The notes: a model not told the origin generated them from the letters alone. A DNA stretch of 38,413 nucleotides from Klenkia terrae (GCF_900491935.1 NZ_UEXK01000004.1:578966-617378); one strand, 5' to 3'; numbered from the stretch's first letter, positions 1 to 9,029 are shown. Translations and numbers: made by a program.

Positions 1-41
1 CCGCCATCCGAGGGCCTCTGTGGTCGCGGGGGCTGGGAGAT

Positions 42-761
42 GTGCATAAGAGCCCGCCGCGGCCGCGGGCCGTCGGCATGGCGGGCCCCGGCTGGACGAT
101 GCCCCCCGCCCCCCCGCCGAGCTGGTCCGGTCCGCCGGGCGCGGTGACCGACCCCGGTCGACCGGCCCGCCGCCGGTGGCTGCCCTGGGCCGCCGCCGGC
201 GTGGTGGCCGTGGCCGTCGCCGCGGTGGTCGGCGTGGTGGTCAGCCAGGACGACGACCCCGACACGACGACGACCCCCACGACCAGTGCGGCCCCCACCA
301 CGTCGGCCGAGGACGCCGAGCTGCTGGCGGCGCTGCCCAGCGCGATCGACGGCTGCTCGCCGGCGACCACCTCGGCCCTCGGCGAGGTCGCCGCGGTGGA
401 CTGCGGCGCCAGCCCGGTGCAGCCCGGACCGTCCGCGGTGCAGGTCTCGCGGTTCACCGACTCCGGGGCGGCCGACGCCGCGTTCCTGGCCCGGGTGGAC
501 GCCGACGGCCTGACTCCGCTGCCGTCGCGGGAGACCTGCCCGTCGACGCAGGGCTACTACTACTGGCTCGACGACGACCGGCAGACCGCCGGCCGGGTCG
601 GCTGCCTGACCACCACCCGCGGGGACGCCGTCCTGTTCTGGACCGAGAGCGCCGGCCAGGTGCTGGTCACCGCCACGGCGGCCGGCGCCGGCACCCAGGG
701 GCTCGCCGACCTGGTCACCTGGTGGTCGGGGGACCGCAGCACGACCACCTTCGCCGGCTGA
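42..761 (+). CDS. Membrane-anchored protein with exported C-terminal domain
   Basis: About 239 residues, not a family I recognise. The N-terminal ~45 residues are rich in Pro and Gly and end in an Arg cluster (RPARRRW). One hydrophobic helix follows at about residues 49-69, then an Asp/Thr/Ser-rich linker, then a ~150-residue domain with four cysteines (near GCSP, DCGAS, ETCPS and VGCLT) that could form two disulfides outside the cell. The positive-inside pattern predicts a cytoplasmic N-terminus and an extracytoplasmic C-terminus. The GTG at 42 has GGGAG only 2 nt upstream; an ATG at 78 gives a similar protein and may be the true start. It converges on uppS with a 10 nt gap. Function unknown; the layout resembles small actinobacterial envelope or sensor proteins. 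Confidence 0.7.
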   Translation: MHKSPPRPRAVGMAGPGWTMPPAPPPSWSGPPGAVTDPGRPARRRWLPWAAAGVVAVAVAAVVGVVVSQDDDPDTTTTPTTSAAPTTSAEDAELLAALPSAIDGCSPATTSALGEVAAVDCGASPVQPGPSAVQVSRFTDSGAADAAFLARVDADGLTPLPSRETCPSTQGYYYWLDDDRQTAGRVGCLTTTRGDAVLFWTESAGQVLVTATAAGAGTQGLADLVTWWSGDRSTTTFAG

Positions 762-771
762 CGGGCAGCGC

Positions 772-1536
772 TCAGGCGCTGCCGAAGCGGCGTTGGCGGG
801 AGGCGTACTCCTCGCAGGCGGCCCAGAGGTTGCGGCGGTCGAAGTCCGGCCCCAGCACGTCCTGGAACACCAGCTCGGCGTAGGCGGACTGCCAGAGCAG
901 GAAGTTCGAGGTCCGGTTCTCCCCCGAGCTGCGCAGGAACAGGTCGACGTCGGGCATGTCGGGCTCGTCGAGGACCCGGGCCACGGTCTTCTCGGTGATC
1001 TTGCCGGGGTTCAGCCGGCCGGCGGCGCCCTCGCGACCGATCGCCGCGGCGGCGTGGGCGATCTCGGCCCGCCCGCCGTAGTTCACGCACATGGTCAGGG
1101 TGAGGACGTCGTTGTCCTGCGTCAGCTCCTCGGCGACCTCGAGCTCCTTGATCACCGAGCCCCACAGTCGCGGACGGCGCCCGGCCCAGCGCACCCGCAC
1201 GCCCAGCTCGTGCATCTCGTCGCGGCGGCGGCGGATCACGTCGCGGTTGAAGCCCATGAGGAAGCGGACCTCCTCCGGGCTGCGCTTCCAGTTCTCGGTG
1301 GAGAACGCGTAGGCGCTGATCGCGCCGATGCCCAGCTCGATGGCGCCCTCGACGCAGTCGAACAGCGAGGCCTCGCCGGCCTCGTGGCCCTTGGTGCGGG
1401 GCAGCCCGCGCTGCTTGGCCCACCGCCCGTTGCCGTCCATGACCACGGCGACGTGGTGCGGCACCTTGTCCGCCGGGATGGCCGGGGGCCGGGCGCCGGA
1501 GGCGTGCGGGGTGGGCGGCCGGACGGCGCGCCTCAC
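772..1536 (-). CDS. uppS: Isoprenyl (undecaprenyl/decaprenyl) diphosphate synthase
   Basis: Cis-prenyltransferase that condenses isopentenyl diphosphates to make the C50/C55 lipid carrier for peptidoglycan and glycan precursors. The 254-residue protein has the family start motif MDGNGRWA at residues 33-40 with catalytic Asp34, then the conserved [12 protein letters not shown] and the C-terminal [19 protein letters not shown] substrate-binding segment. The GTG at 1536 overlaps the recO stop as GTGA, which fixes the start and implies translational coupling. It sits downstream of era-recO as in Mycobacterium, where the neighbour of recO (Rv2361c) makes decaprenyl diphosphate. Chain length cannot be read from this sequence. 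Confidence 0.95.
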   Translation of the reverse strand: MRRAVRPPTPHASGARPPAIPADKVPHHVAVVMDGNGRWAKQRGLPRTKGHEAGEASLFDCVEGAIELGIGAISAYAFSTENWKRSPEEVRFLMGFNRDVIRRRRDEMHELGVRVRWAGRRPRLWGSVIKELEVAEELTQDNDVLTLTMCVNYGGRAEIAHAAAAIGREGAAGRLNPGKITEKTVARVLDEPDMPDVDLFLRSSGENRTSNFLLWQSAYAELVFQDVLGPDFDRRNLWAACEEYASRQRRFGSA

Positions 1537-2282
1537 GAGCGGTCCACCAGGGACAGCGAGCGCAGCCCGCGCTCCAGGTGCCACTGCAGCAGTGCGGCCA
1601 CGAGCCCGCTCCCCTCGCGTCGGTTGGTGCCCTGGCTGGCCTCGGCGGTGGCCCAGTCGCCGGTGAGCAGGGCCTCCAGCAGCTCCACGGTGACCGGGCT
1701 GGGCAGCGTGGAACCGGTGGGCCGGCAGGCCGGGCAGACCATGCCGCCGCCGGGCACCGAGAAGTGCCGGTGCGGTCCGGGCTCGGCGCAGCGGGCGCAG
1801 TCGGTGAGCGCGGGCTCCCAGCCGGCCACCGACATGGCCCGCAGCAGGAAGGCGTCGAGCACCAGGCCGGGCGGGTGGGTCTGCTCGGCCAGGGACCGCA
1901 ACGCCCCGATGACCAGCAGGAACATCCGCAGCGACGGTTCCTTCTCCTCGGCGGTGAGCCGGTCGGCGGTCTCGAGCACCGCGGTGCCGGCGGTGTAGCA
2001 CCGGTAGTCGGTGACGATGGCCGGGCCGTAGGAGTGCAGGGACTCGGCCTGGCTGACGATGTCGAGGTTGCGGCCGGTGTAGAGCTGCAGGTCGACGTGG
2101 CTGAACGGCTCGAGCCGGGCGCCGAACTTGCTCTTGGTCCGGCGCACGCCCTTGGCCACCGCGCGCACCTTGCCGGTGCGCCGGGTGAGCACGGTGACGA
2201 TCCGGTCGGCCTCGCCGAGCTTCTGCACCCGCAGGACGACGCCCTCGTCGCGGTAGAGGGCCTTCGGGGTGTGCGCCGACAC
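1533..2282 (-). CDS. recO: DNA repair protein RecO
   Basis: Mediator of RecFOR homologous recombination; it helps load RecA on SSB-coated single-stranded DNA. The 249-residue protein has an N-terminal OB-fold region (about residues 10-85, including [20 protein letters not shown]) and a helical C-terminal domain with a four-cysteine zinc site formed by CARC and CPAC near residues 160-185. Length and order are normal for actinobacterial RecO. The GTG at 2282 follows the era TAG stop with no gap and in the same frame, so the two genes are separated by a single UAG codon. The downstream overlap with uppS is GTGA. Confidence 0.95.
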   Translation of the reverse strand: MSAHTPKALYRDEGVVLRVQKLGEADRIVTVLTRRTGKVRAVAKGVRRTKSKFGARLEPFSHVDLQLYTGRNLDIVSQAESLHSYGPAIVTDYRCYTAGTAVLETADRLTAEEKEPSLRMFLLVIGALRSLAEQTHPPGLVLDAFLLRAMSVAGWEPALTDCARCAEPGPHRHFSVPGGGMVCPACRPTGSTLPSPVTVELLEALLTGDWATAEASQGTNRREGSGLVAALLQWHLERGLRSLSLVDRS

Positions 2283-3197
2283 CTAGTAGCCCAGCCGCTG
2301 CAGCTTCTTGGGGTCGTCCTGCCACTCCCCCAGCACCGTGACGTGCAGCGACAGGTGCACCCGGCCGCCGAGCAGGTGCTCCAGGCCGACCCGGGCCTCG
2401 CTGCCGATCGCCTTGATGGTGGCGCCGCCCTTGCCCAGCAGCATCGGCTTCTGGCTGGCCCGCTCGCAGTGCAGCAGGACGTGCAGCTCGGTGAAGACGG
2501 CCTCGGGGTCGCGGGGGTCGGGCTTGCGGATGATCTCCTCGACGCTGACGGCCAGCGAGTGCGGCACCTCCTGGCGCACCTTCTCCAGCGCGGCCTCGCG
2601 GACCAGCTCGGCGATCTGCCGCTCGAGGTCGTCGTCGGTGAGCTGGTCCTCCGGGTACATCGGCGGGCCCTCGGGCAGCATGCCGACCAGCAACTCCGCG
2701 AGCAGGTCGACCTGCTCGTCGGCCACGGCGCTCACCGGCACCACCTCGCGGGCCTCGACCAGCTGGGAGGCCGCGATCAGCTGCGCGGTGATCGCCTTCT
2801 TCGACGCCACGTCGGTCTTGGTGACCACCAGCACCACCGGGGTGCTCACGTTCTTCAGCTGCCGGGCGATGAACGCGTCGCCGGCGCCGACGGGCTGGTC
2901 GGCCGGGATGCAGAACACGATGACGTCGACGTCGGCCAGGGTGTCGCGGACGACGTCGTTGAGCCGCTGGCCCAGCAGGCTCTTGGGCTTGTGCAGGCCG
3001 GGGGTGTCGACCAGCACCAGCTGGCCGTCGGGCCGGTGCACGACGCCGCGGATCGCGTGCCGCGTGGTCTGCGGCCGGTTGCTGACGATGCCGACCTTGT
3101 CGCCCACCAGGCGGTTGGTGAGCGTGGTCTTGCCCGCGTTGGGGCGCCCGACCAGCGCGACGAAGCCGCTGCGGTACGGGGCATCAGGGGTGCTCAC
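2283..3197 (-). CDS. era: GTPase Era
   Basis: Ribosome-associated GTPase needed for 16S rRNA maturation and 30S assembly. Visible G motifs: [10 protein letters not shown] (G1), PQTTRH (G2), DTPGL (G3), TKTD (G4) and SAV (G5). The C-terminal KH RNA-binding domain includes [15 protein letters not shown] and ends in KKLQRLGY. I place the start at the GTG at 3197 (304 aa) because GGGAGG lies 9 nt upstream of it; the in-frame ATG at 3206 abuts that same Shine-Dalgarno with no spacing and is less likely. The stop is TAG, directly followed by the recO GTG. Order relative to recO and uppS is the conserved actinobacterial one. Confidence 0.95.
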   Translation of the reverse strand: MSTPDAPYRSGFVALVGRPNAGKTTLTNRLVGDKVGIVSNRPQTTRHAIRGVVHRPDGQLVLVDTPGLHKPKSLLGQRLNDVVRDTLADVDVIVFCIPADQPVGAGDAFIARQLKNVSTPVVLVVTKTDVASKKAITAQLIAASQLVEAREVVPVSAVADEQVDLLAELLVGMLPEGPPMYPEDQLTDDDLERQIAELVREAALEKVRQEVPHSLAVSVEEIIRKPDPRDPEAVFTELHVLLHCERASQKPMLLGKGGATIKAIGSEARVGLEHLLGGRVHLSLHVTVLGEWQDDPKKLQRLGY

Positions 3198-3245
3198 GCC
3201 GACCATCCTCCCACCGCCCACCGACACCGCGGGGACGACGGCTGG

Positions 3246-3251
3246 GACGAT
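3246..3251 (+). promoter_or_regulatory. Possible -10 element of a leaderless transcript
   Basis: GACGAT lies 6 nt before the ATG at 3258, and no Shine-Dalgarno is present. The spacing would place the transcript start at or next to the start codon. This is one of several such elements in the window; the identical hexamer and spacing precede the small ORF at 21012. Confidence 0.4.
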
Positions 3252-3257
3252 GGCGCC

Positions 3258-3854
3258 ATGGCCCGCCGAACCCGACGCCCGAACGACGAGCCGCCCGCGG
3301 TCCGCGCCGCCCGCGACCGGGAGCGGCACATCAGCCAGGTCACCAGCTACGGGTTCTTCGCCCGCCGCGGCCCCAAGCGGTCGGTCACCGTCGTCCCGGC
3401 GCCGCTGCGGTACTGGCAGTACGTGGCGGTGAGCCCCGGCATCGCGCTGGCCACCGTGGCCGCCGTCGTCGTCTGGCTGCTGGCGCTGGGGCTGATCAGC
3501 GGCTGGCCGGCCGCGCAGGACGAGGTCCCGCTGGCCGTCGGCCTGGGCGCCGCCGTGCTGGTCCTGGCCACCAGCCGGTTCACCATCTCGGACTTCGCGG
3601 TGTCCAACGACATCGCCGGGCTGCGCCAGACATCGTCGTTCGGCGTCGTCCCGCTGGTGCTCGTCGAGGACGTCGTCGTCGGCCGTGCCCCGGCGGACTG
3701 GCCGCGGGCCAAGCGGCGCGGTGGCTGGTGGCCCGGGCGCACGCGCGTCGTCGTGCGGCACCTGGCCGCCGACGGCGTGGCCGACCGGGCCTTCGCCATC
3801 TGGGTCCGGGACCCCGAGGCCGTCGCCGACGCCCTGGACCGACCGCTGGCCTGA
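3258..3854 (+). CDS. Two-helix membrane protein, unknown function
   Basis: 198 residues. The first ~55 are polar and basic. Two hydrophobic helices follow at about residues 58-80 (PGIALATVAAVVVWLLALGL) and 92-108, then a ~90-residue soluble domain with alternating hydrophobic strands (SFGVVPLVLVEDVVVGR, RTRVVVRHLAADGVADRAFAIWV). That layout recalls bacterial proteins with a PH-like domain after paired helices, such as DUF3093-type actinobacterial proteins, but I cannot confirm the family. It is divergent from era and followed after 4 nt by a GNAT acetyltransferase, so the two are probably co-transcribed. The start is set by the ATG with a -10-like GACGAT six bases upstream. Confidence 0.75.
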   Translation: MARRTRRPNDEPPAVRAARDRERHISQVTSYGFFARRGPKRSVTVVPAPLRYWQYVAVSPGIALATVAAVVVWLLALGLISGWPAAQDEVPLAVGLGAAVLVLATSRFTISDFAVSNDIAGLRQTSSFGVVPLVLVEDVVVGRAPADWPRAKRRGGWWPGRTRVVVRHLAADGVADRAFAIWVRDPEAVADALDRPLA

Positions 3855-3858
3855 CCGC

Positions 3859-4329
3859 GTGACCCTCCCCCCGGTCGAGCTCGGCGCGTTCCCGCGGGAA
3901 CGCGCCGGGGAGCTGCTCACGCTGCAGCGCGCGGCCTACGTCACCGAGGCGCAGCTCTACGGCGACGCGCGGCTGCCGGCGCTGACTGAGACGCTGCCGG
4001 AGCTGTTGGCCGAGCTGGCCGGGTCCGCGTGCCTGGCCGCCTGGCACGGCCCGCGCCTGGTCGGCGCCGTGCGCAGCCGGGAGGTCGACGGCGTCCTGCA
4101 CATCGGGAGGCTGGTCGTCGCCCCGGACCTGCAGGGGCACGGCATCGGCAGCCGGCTCCTGGCCGCGGCCGAGGGAACCTCCGGGTGTGCGACGGCGACG
4201 TTGTTCACCGGGCACCTCAGCGAGGCCAACCTCCGGCTCTACCGGCGGCGCGGCTACGTCGAGACCCACCGCGAGCAGCTGTCGCCGGCGGTCGAGCTCG
4301 TGCACCTCACCAAAGACCTCGCCCGCTGA
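3859..4329 (+). CDS. GNAT-family N-acetyltransferase
   Basis: 156-residue protein of the Gcn5-related acetyltransferase fold, which transfers an acetyl group from acetyl-CoA to an amine. The acetyl-CoA binding motif is clear: IGRLVVAPDLQGHGIGSRLL (Q-G-x-G-I-G-S) near residues 82-101, followed by the typical late motif SEANLRLYRRRGYVE. The GTG at 3859 lies 4 nt after the preceding gene, suggesting a bicistronic unit. The substrate cannot be inferred. Downstream is a strong hairpin (4353-4387) before the convergent minus-strand operon. Confidence 0.85.
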   Translation: MTLPPVELGAFPRERAGELLTLQRAAYVTEAQLYGDARLPALTETLPELLAELAGSACLAAWHGPRLVGAVRSREVDGVLHIGRLVVAPDLQGHGIGSRLLAAAEGTSGCATATLFTGHLSEANLRLYRRRGYVETHREQLSPAVELVHLTKDLAR

Positions 4330-4352
4330 CCCGGGGCAGCTCCGCCGGGGTG

Positions 4353-4387
4353 GGGGGAGGTCCGGCGCCGGCCGCGGACCATCCCCC
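4353..4387. terminator. Hairpin between convergent genes, probable bidirectional terminator
   Basis: GGTCCG at 4359-4364 pairs with CGGACC at 4375-4380; the stem continues with A-T (one bulged A) and five G-C pairs (4353-4357 with 4383-4387). The loop is 10 nt. No T-tract follows, which is common in high-GC actinobacteria. The motif CGGACCATCC recurs just downstream around 4395, as a short direct repeat. The whole 87-nt gap 4330-4416 holds nothing else I can see. Confidence 0.55.
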
Positions 4388-4416
4388 AGCTGGGCGGACC
4401 ATCCTCGGCCGGCGGG

Positions 4417-4749
4417 TCAGACGGTGGTGACCAGGGTGCCGTCGGGGCCGGCCAGGTGGACCGGTGCGCCCGCGGTGAGGTCGTGGACGGCGGCCAGGCC
4501 GGCGGGCTCCACCGCACCGGCACCGCTGACCACCGCGGCCGCCTCCAGGCCCTCGACGCCCGAGGACACCGCGGCGGCGACGGCCGCCTGCAGGGCCGAG
4601 AGCTGCAGCGAGGGCAGCGCGACGGTGGCGGCCAGGTAGGTCCGCCCGTCGGTGTCGCGGACGGCGGCCCCCTCCGGCGCCCCGGTGCGGCCGCGGGCCG
4701 AGCGGGCGAGGGTGACGAGCTTCTGGTCCTCGGGCTGCAGGTCGGTCAC
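4417..4749 (-). CDS. Cytidine deaminase-like protein lacking zinc ligands
   Basis: 110 residues. The position between CNNM and era matches Mycobacterium Rv2365c and similar small proteins often labelled cytidine deaminase. The N-terminal half follows the deaminase layout (LVTLARSARGR, then GAAVRDTDGRTYLAATVALPSL), but where a deaminase has the zinc motif C/H-A-E this protein reads LSALQAA, and there is no PCxxC; the protein contains no cysteine at all. It therefore cannot be a conventional zinc deaminase. The GTG at 4749 overlaps the CNNM stop as GTGA, so it is translationally coupled. It may be a retained fold with a binding or structural role near Era; that is inference. Confidence 0.8.
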   Translation of the reverse strand: MTDLQPEDQKLVTLARSARGRTGAPEGAAVRDTDGRTYLAATVALPSLQLSALQAAVAAAVSSGVEGLEAAAVVSGAGAVEPAGLAAVHDLTAGAPVHLAGPDGTLVTTV

Positions 4750-6188
4750 GACGACAGCCTCCCAGCCGCGTCGGCGTCGACGTCCTCGGGCTCCGCGGCG
4801 GCCGCCGCGGCCTCCTTCTTCTCCCGCTTGCGCCGGGCCCGCCGCTCGGCGCGCTCCTCGTCCTCGGGCTCGGTCGCCGGGGCGGGCTCCTCGACCTCGG
4901 CCTCCTCGGCGTCGGCGGGCTCCTCCACCCGGCGGACCAGCATGGTGTCGATCTGGTTGCGCCGTCCGCCGGTCCGCTCGGCCAGCAGGTGCAGCTCGCC
5001 GACCACGGTCTCCGAGCCCTCGATCGGCACCCGGCCGATCGCCCGCGCCAGCAGCCCGCCGACGGTCTCCACGTCGTCGTCCTGCGGCAGCTCGACCCGG
5101 AACAGGTCGGCCAGGTCCTCGACCGGCAACCGCGCGGTGATCCGGTAGGACCCGTCGGGCAGCTCCTCAACCGGGGGGCGCTGCACGGCGTCGTGCTCGT
5201 CGTCGATCTCGCCGACGATCTCCTCGAGGATGTCCTCGATGGTCAGCAGGCCGGCGAAGCCGCCGTACTCGTCGACCACGACGGCCATGTGGATGCGGCG
5301 GGCCTGCATGTCCCGCAGCAGGGCGTCGACCGGCTTGGACTCGGGCACGAAGGCCGCGGGCCGCATGAGGTCCTCGACCCGGATCCGGCTGACGTCCTGG
5401 TCGCCCTGGGTCCGCCGGACCAGGTCCTTGAGGTAGACGACGCCGACGATGTCGTCGGCGTTCTCCCCGATCACCGGGATCCGGCTGAACCCGCTGCGCA
5501 GGGCCAGCGCCAGCGCCTGCCGCAGGCTCTTGGTCGACTCGACGAACACCACGTCGGGCCGGGGCACCATGACCTCGCGGGCGATCGTGTCGCCCAGGGA
5601 GAACACCGACTGGATCATGTCGCGCTCGTCGGACTCGACGACGCCGCGCTCCTCGGCCATGTCGACCAGCTCGCGCAGCTCGACCTCGGTGGAGAACGGC
5701 CCCTCGCGGAACCCCCGGCCGGGGGTGATGGCGTTGCCCAGCAGGATCAGCAGCGTCGACACCGGGCCCAGCAACCGGCCGAGCAACCGGGTCGGACCGG
5801 CCGCGGCCAGCGCGATCGCGTAGGCGTGCTGCCGGCCCAGGGTCCGCGGTCCGACGCCGACCAGCACGTAGCTGATCACCGTGGTCACCGCCGCAGCCGT
5901 GACCACGCCGGCCCCGACGCCGTCGAACTGGGCGTAGAGGATCACGCCGATCAGCACCGCGGCGGTCATCTCGCAGGCGATCCGCAGCAGGAGCAGCAGC
6001 GAGACGTGCCGGGCGCGGTCCTCGACGACCTCCAGCAGCGCGCCGGCCCGGCGGACGTCGTCGCGGCGCAGGGCCTCGACCCGCGCGCGGGAGATGCCCT
6101 GCAGCGCGGCGTCGACGGCGGCGAACACCCCGGCGAGCGGGACCAGCAGGACGGCGATCACCAGGAGCGTGATCGCGGTGGAGCTCAT
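4746..6188 (-). CDS. CNNM/CorC-type hemolysin-family protein (DUF21-CBS-CorC)
   Basis: 480-residue membrane protein. The N-terminal DUF21 domain has about four hydrophobic segments (residues 5-28, 60-80, 88-110 and 125-150). A cytosolic CBS pair follows at about 205-325 ([63 protein letters not shown]), then a CorC_HlyC domain (about 345-420). Relatives bind Mg-ATP and are linked to Mg/Co ion homeostasis. The last ~60 residues are Glu/Ala/Lys/Arg-rich and charged, beyond the usual family end. The ATG at 6188 overlaps the ybeY stop (ATGA), and the stop overlaps the next gene (GTGA). Order phoH-ybeY-CNNM is conserved in actinobacteria. Confidence 0.9.
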   Translation of the reverse strand: MSSTAITLLVIAVLLVPLAGVFAAVDAALQGISRARVEALRRDDVRRAGALLEVVEDRARHVSLLLLLRIACEMTAAVLIGVILYAQFDGVGAGVVTAAAVTTVISYVLVGVGPRTLGRQHAYAIALAAAGPTRLLGRLLGPVSTLLILLGNAITPGRGFREGPFSTEVELRELVDMAEERGVVESDERDMIQSVFSLGDTIAREVMVPRPDVVFVESTKSLRQALALALRSGFSRIPVIGENADDIVGVVYLKDLVRRTQGDQDVSRIRVEDLMRPAAFVPESKPVDALLRDMQARRIHMAVVVDEYGGFAGLLTIEDILEEIVGEIDDEHDAVQRPPVEELPDGSYRITARLPVEDLADLFRVELPQDDDVETVGGLLARAIGRVPIEGSETVVGELHLLAERTGGRRNQIDTMLVRRVEEPADAEEAEVEEPAPATEPEDEERAERRARRKREKKEAAAAAAEPEDVDADAAGRLSS

Positions 6189-6676
6189 CGCGGCGCGGCC
6201 TCCTCGCCGGTCACCTGGTCCCGCGGGACGGCGGCGAACTTCTGCAGGAGGTCGGACTGCAGCCCGAACATCTCCTTCTCCTCGTCGGGCTCCATGTGGT
6301 CGTAGCCCAGCAGGTGGAGCACGCCGTGGGTGACCAGCAGCAGCAGCTCGTCGTCCATGGTGTGGCCGGCGGCGCGGGCCTGGCGGATGGCGACCGCCGG
6401 GCACAGCACGACGTCGCCGAGCAGCTCGGGACCCGGGTCGGGGTCGTCGGGCCGCTTGGTGTCCAGCTCGTCCATCGGGAAGGCCAGCACGTCGGTCGGG
6501 CCCTTCTCGCCCATCCACCGCTCGTGCAGGCTGGCCATGTACTCGACGTCCACGCACAGCACCGACAGCTCGGCCAGCGGGCTCACGCCCATCTCGCCGA
6601 GCACGTACCGGCAGATGCCGGTCAGCGAGGTCTCGTCGACGGCGATCTCGGACTCGTTGGCGACCTCGACGGCCAC
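6185..6676 (-). CDS. ybeY: Endoribonuclease YbeY (rRNA maturation factor)
   Basis: 163-residue zinc-dependent endoribonuclease involved in 16S rRNA 3' end maturation and ribosome quality control. The family signature H-x3-H-x5-H is intact in [18 protein letters not shown] (residues ~119-136). Upstream segments [31 protein letters not shown] match the YbeY core. The GTG at 6676 lies 3 nt beyond the phoH stop, and the gene's stop overlaps the CNNM start by ATGA, so it is in the middle of a coupled phoH-ybeY-CNNM-CDA-like-era unit. Confidence 0.95.
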   Translation of the reverse strand: MAVEVANESEIAVDETSLTGICRYVLGEMGVSPLAELSVLCVDVEYMASLHERWMGEKGPTDVLAFPMDELDTKRPDDPDPGPELLGDVVLCPAVAIRQARAAGHTMDDELLLLVTHGVLHLLGYDHMEPDEEKEMFGLQSDLLQKFAAVPRDQVTGEEAAPR

Positions 6677-6679
6677 GGG

Positions 6680-7735
6680 TCAGCTGCCCTTCTGCCGCCG
6701 CGGGCCGGAGCCGCGCACGGGGTCGGTGGTGCGGGGGGCGGTGGCGACGTCGTAGCGCTCGTAGGCCTCGACGATGTCCCCGACCAGGCGGTGCCGGACG
6801 ACGTCGGAGCTGGTCAGCTCGGAGAAGTGGATGTCGTCGACGTCGCCGAGGATGTTGCGCACCACCCGCAGGCCCGAGGGCGCCCCACCGGGGAGGTCGA
6901 CCTGGGTGACGTCGCCGGTGACGACCATCTTCGAGCCGAACCCGAGCCGGGTCAGGAACATCTTCATCTGCTCGGCGGTGGTGTTCTGCGCCTCGTCGAG
7001 GATCACGAAGGAGCTGTTCAGCGAGCGCCCGCGCATGTAGGCCAGCGGGGCCACCTCGATGGTGCCGCTCTGCATGAGCCGCGGGATCGACTCGGGGTCG
7101 ACCATGTCGTGCAGCGCGTCGTACAGCGGCCGCAAGTAGGGGTCGATCTTCTCGCTGAGCGTGCCGGGCAGGAACCCCAGCCGCTCCCCCGCCTCGACGG
7201 CCGGGCGGGTCAGGATGATCCGGTCGACCTGCTTGGTCTGCAGCGCCTGCACGGCCTTGGCCATCGCCAGGTAGGTCTTGCCGGTGCCGGCCGGGCCGAT
7301 GCCGAACACGATCGTGTTGGCGTCGATCGCGTCGACGTAGTGCTTCTGGTTCAGCGTCTTGGGCCGGATGGTGCGGCCCCGGCGGCTGATGATGTCCAGG
7401 CTGAGCACCTCGGCGGGGCGCTCGCTGCCGCCGGAGCGCAGCATGCCGACCACCCGCTGCACCTCGTCCGGGCGCAGGGTCTGGCCCCGGCGGACCAGCG
7501 CGATGAGCTCGTCGAAGACGCGGACGGCGAAGGCGGTGTCACCCGGCAGCCCGGTCAGCGAGATCTCGTTCCCGCGTACGTGGACGTCGGCGGCGAGCTC
7601 GGTCTCGACCAGCCGCAGCAGCTCGTCGCCGGAGCCCAGCAGGGCGACCATGGAGACGGACTGGGGCACGGTGATCGACGTCCGGACCGGGGCGGTGCCC
7701 TCGGTCGGGGTGGAGCTCGGAGAGGTGTCGGGCAA
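6680..7735 (-). CDS. PhoH-like ATPase
   Basis: 351-residue P-loop ATPase of the PhoH/PhoL family, usually found next to ybeY and thought to act in RNA metabolism. Walker A is [17 protein letters not shown] (about residues 140-156) and Walker B is [11 protein letters not shown] (about 236-246); the conserved [16 protein letters not shown] segment is present. An N-terminal KH-like region (about 20-95) begins [21 protein letters not shown]. The first codon at 7735 is TTG; purine-rich GGAAGG lies well upstream, so the start is less certain than the rest, and a GTG slightly inside the gene is possible. Confidence 0.9.
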   Translation of the reverse strand: MPDTSPSSTPTEGTAPVRTSITVPQSVSMVALLGSGDELLRLVETELAADVHVRGNEISLTGLPGDTAFAVRVFDELIALVRRGQTLRPDEVQRVVGMLRSGGSERPAEVLSLDIISRRGRTIRPKTLNQKHYVDAIDANTIVFGIGPAGTGKTYLAMAKAVQALQTKQVDRIILTRPAVEAGERLGFLPGTLSEKIDPYLRPLYDALHDMVDPESIPRLMQSGTIEVAPLAYMRGRSLNSSFVILDEAQNTTAEQMKMFLTRLGFGSKMVVTGDVTQVDLPGGAPSGLRVVRNILGDVDDIHFSELTSSDVVRHRLVGDIVEAYERYDVATAPRTTDPVRGSGPRRQKGS

Positions 7736-7787
7736 GAACGCTCGACCCTGCCTTCCTGCGACGGGAGTGGGACCCGGCCGAGCTTAC

Positions 7788-7807
7788 GCCGGGGCTCGCT
7801 CCCCGGC
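7788..7807 (-). terminator. Hairpin downstream of the crotonase gene
   Basis: GCCGGGG (7788-7794), a 6-nt loop and CCCCGGC (7801-7807) form a perfect 7-bp stem 15 nt past the stop of the minus-strand crotonase gene. No T-tract follows, so it may be a weak terminator or a 3' end stabiliser ahead of phoH. Confidence 0.45.
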
Positions 7808-7822
7808 GCCCGCGTTCCCCGG

Positions 7823-8635
7823 TCAGCGCCCCCGGTGGGTGGCCTTGCCGGGCCCGTCGGCCAGGAACGAGGTCACGGCGCCGCGCAGGTCGTCGGTGCC
7901 GAACAGCGCTCCGGACACCGCGGGGACGACGTCGTCGGCGGCCCGGACCCCGTCGCGGACCGCGGTGGCCACGATGGTCTTGGTGGCCGCGTGCGCGACG
8001 GTCGGGCCGGTGGCCAGCTGCCGGGCGAGGGCCAGCGCGGCCTCGGCGAAGCCCTCGACGGGCAGCACGCGGTTGACCACGCCCCAGGTCTGCAGGGTGG
8101 CGGCGTCGTACCGCTGGCCGGTGAACACCAGCTCCTTGGCCCGCGCGGACCCGGCCCGCTCGGCCAGCCGCTGCGGACCGCCCATGGACGGCGTCAGCCC
8201 GACGACGATCTCGACCAGCCCGAAGGAGGCCTTCTCCGAGGCCAGCAGCAGGTCACAGGCCAGCGCCAGCTCGAACGCCGCGGTGAGGGTGAGCGCGTGG
8301 GCGGCGAAGACCGTGGGCACCGGCAGGTCCTCCAGGGCCTGCTCCACCCGCAGCAGCCGCGTCCACAGCTGGGCGCCGACGTCGGTGGCGTCGTCGCGGG
8401 CCGCGGCGTCGGCGAACAGCTGCACGTCGACGCCGCCGGAGACGACCTTGCCCTCGGCCCGCAGCAGCACCGCCCGGGCCCGGTCCGCCAGGGCCGGGTC
8501 GGTCAGTCGGCCGAGCTCGGCGACCGCTGCCTCCAGCGCGTCGAACGTCGCGGCGTCGAAGAGGTTCAGCGGCGGGTTGTCCAGCACCAGGACGGCGACG
8601 TCGCCGTCCCGCTCGATGCGCACCGGGGCGGTCAC
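7823..8635 (-). CDS. Enoyl-CoA hydratase/isomerase (crotonase) family protein
   Basis: 270 residues of the crotonase superfamily, which acts on acyl-CoA thioesters (hydration, isomerisation or related reactions). Family landmarks: VLVLDNPPLNLFDAATFDALE near the start, the first oxyanion-hole region RAEGKVVSGGVDVQLF (usual form F(S/C)AGxD), the second region AFELALACDLLLASEKASFGLVEI, then GLTPSMGGPQRLAERAG and RYDAATLQTWGVVNRVLP. The catalytic acid cannot be assigned with confidence, so the reaction stays open. The GTG at 8635 overlaps the HIT gene stop as GTGA. It is an insertion into the otherwise conserved HIT-phoH neighbourhood, possibly lineage specific. Confidence 0.88.
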   Translation of the reverse strand: MTAPVRIERDGDVAVLVLDNPPLNLFDAATFDALEAAVAELGRLTDPALADRARAVLLRAEGKVVSGGVDVQLFADAAARDDATDVGAQLWTRLLRVEQALEDLPVPTVFAAHALTLTAAFELALACDLLLASEKASFGLVEIVVGLTPSMGGPQRLAERAGSARAKELVFTGQRYDAATLQTWGVVNRVLPVEGFAEAALALARQLATGPTVAHAATKTIVATAVRDGVRAADDVVPAVSGALFGTDDLRGAVTSFLADGPGKATHRGR

Positions 8636-8991
8636 CCGGGCGGCCAGGTCAGGTCGCGGCCGCCGAGCACGTGGCCGTGCACGTGGTGCACCGTCTGGCC
8701 GGCCTGCGGCCCGGAGTTGAACACCAGCCGGTAGCCCGGCTCCGGCGCCTCGTCGGTGGCCAGGCCCTCGGCGACGGCGACGGCGTGCGCGGCGGCGACG
8801 ACCTCGGCCAGCAGCTCCGGGTCGGCGCCGACCAGCAGGCCGGCGGTGGCGTGGTGGTCCTTGGGGATCACCAGCACGTGGGTCGGCGCCTGCGGGTTGA
8901 TGTCCCGGAAGGCCAGGGTGCGCTCGGTCTCGTGCACGACGTCGGCCGGGATCTCCCCGGCGACCATGCGGCAGAACAGGCAGTCGGTCAC
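8632..8991 (-). CDS. Histidine triad (HIT) nucleotide-binding protein
   Basis: 119-residue HINT-type nucleotide hydrolase. The histidine triad reads VHHVHGHVLGG near residues 100-110 and the nucleotide-binding start is CLFCRMVAGEIPADVV. HINT proteins hydrolyse nucleoside phosphoramidates and acyl-adenylates; the physiological substrate is not evident here. The start is the GTG at 8991, two residues before DCLFC. CLFC could form part of the zinc site seen in some HIT proteins. The downstream crotonase overlaps it by GTGA. Gene order rsmE-HIT-phoH is conserved in actinobacteria. Confidence 0.93.
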   Translation of the reverse strand: MTDCLFCRMVAGEIPADVVHETERTLAFRDINPQAPTHVLVIPKDHHATAGLLVGADPELLAEVVAAAHAVAVAEGLATDEAPEPGYRLVFNSGPQAGQTVHHVHGHVLGGRDLTWPPG

Positions 8992-9029
8992 ACCCGGCAC
9001 CCAACCACGCCGCCCCCCGGCCCGCCGGT

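Noticed and set aside
3204-3206. ATG at 3206 as the era start
   Set aside because: The only good Shine-Dalgarno, GGGAGG, directly abuts this ATG but is ideally spaced (9 nt) for the GTG at 3197.
1578-3257. Very long open frames opposite and around recO, uppS and era on the plus strand
   Set aside because: Their translations are Arg/Gly/Ala/Gln-rich with no family motifs, while the opposite strand encodes complete RecO, UppS and Era. They are GC-driven shadows; only the part from 3258 is a real gene.
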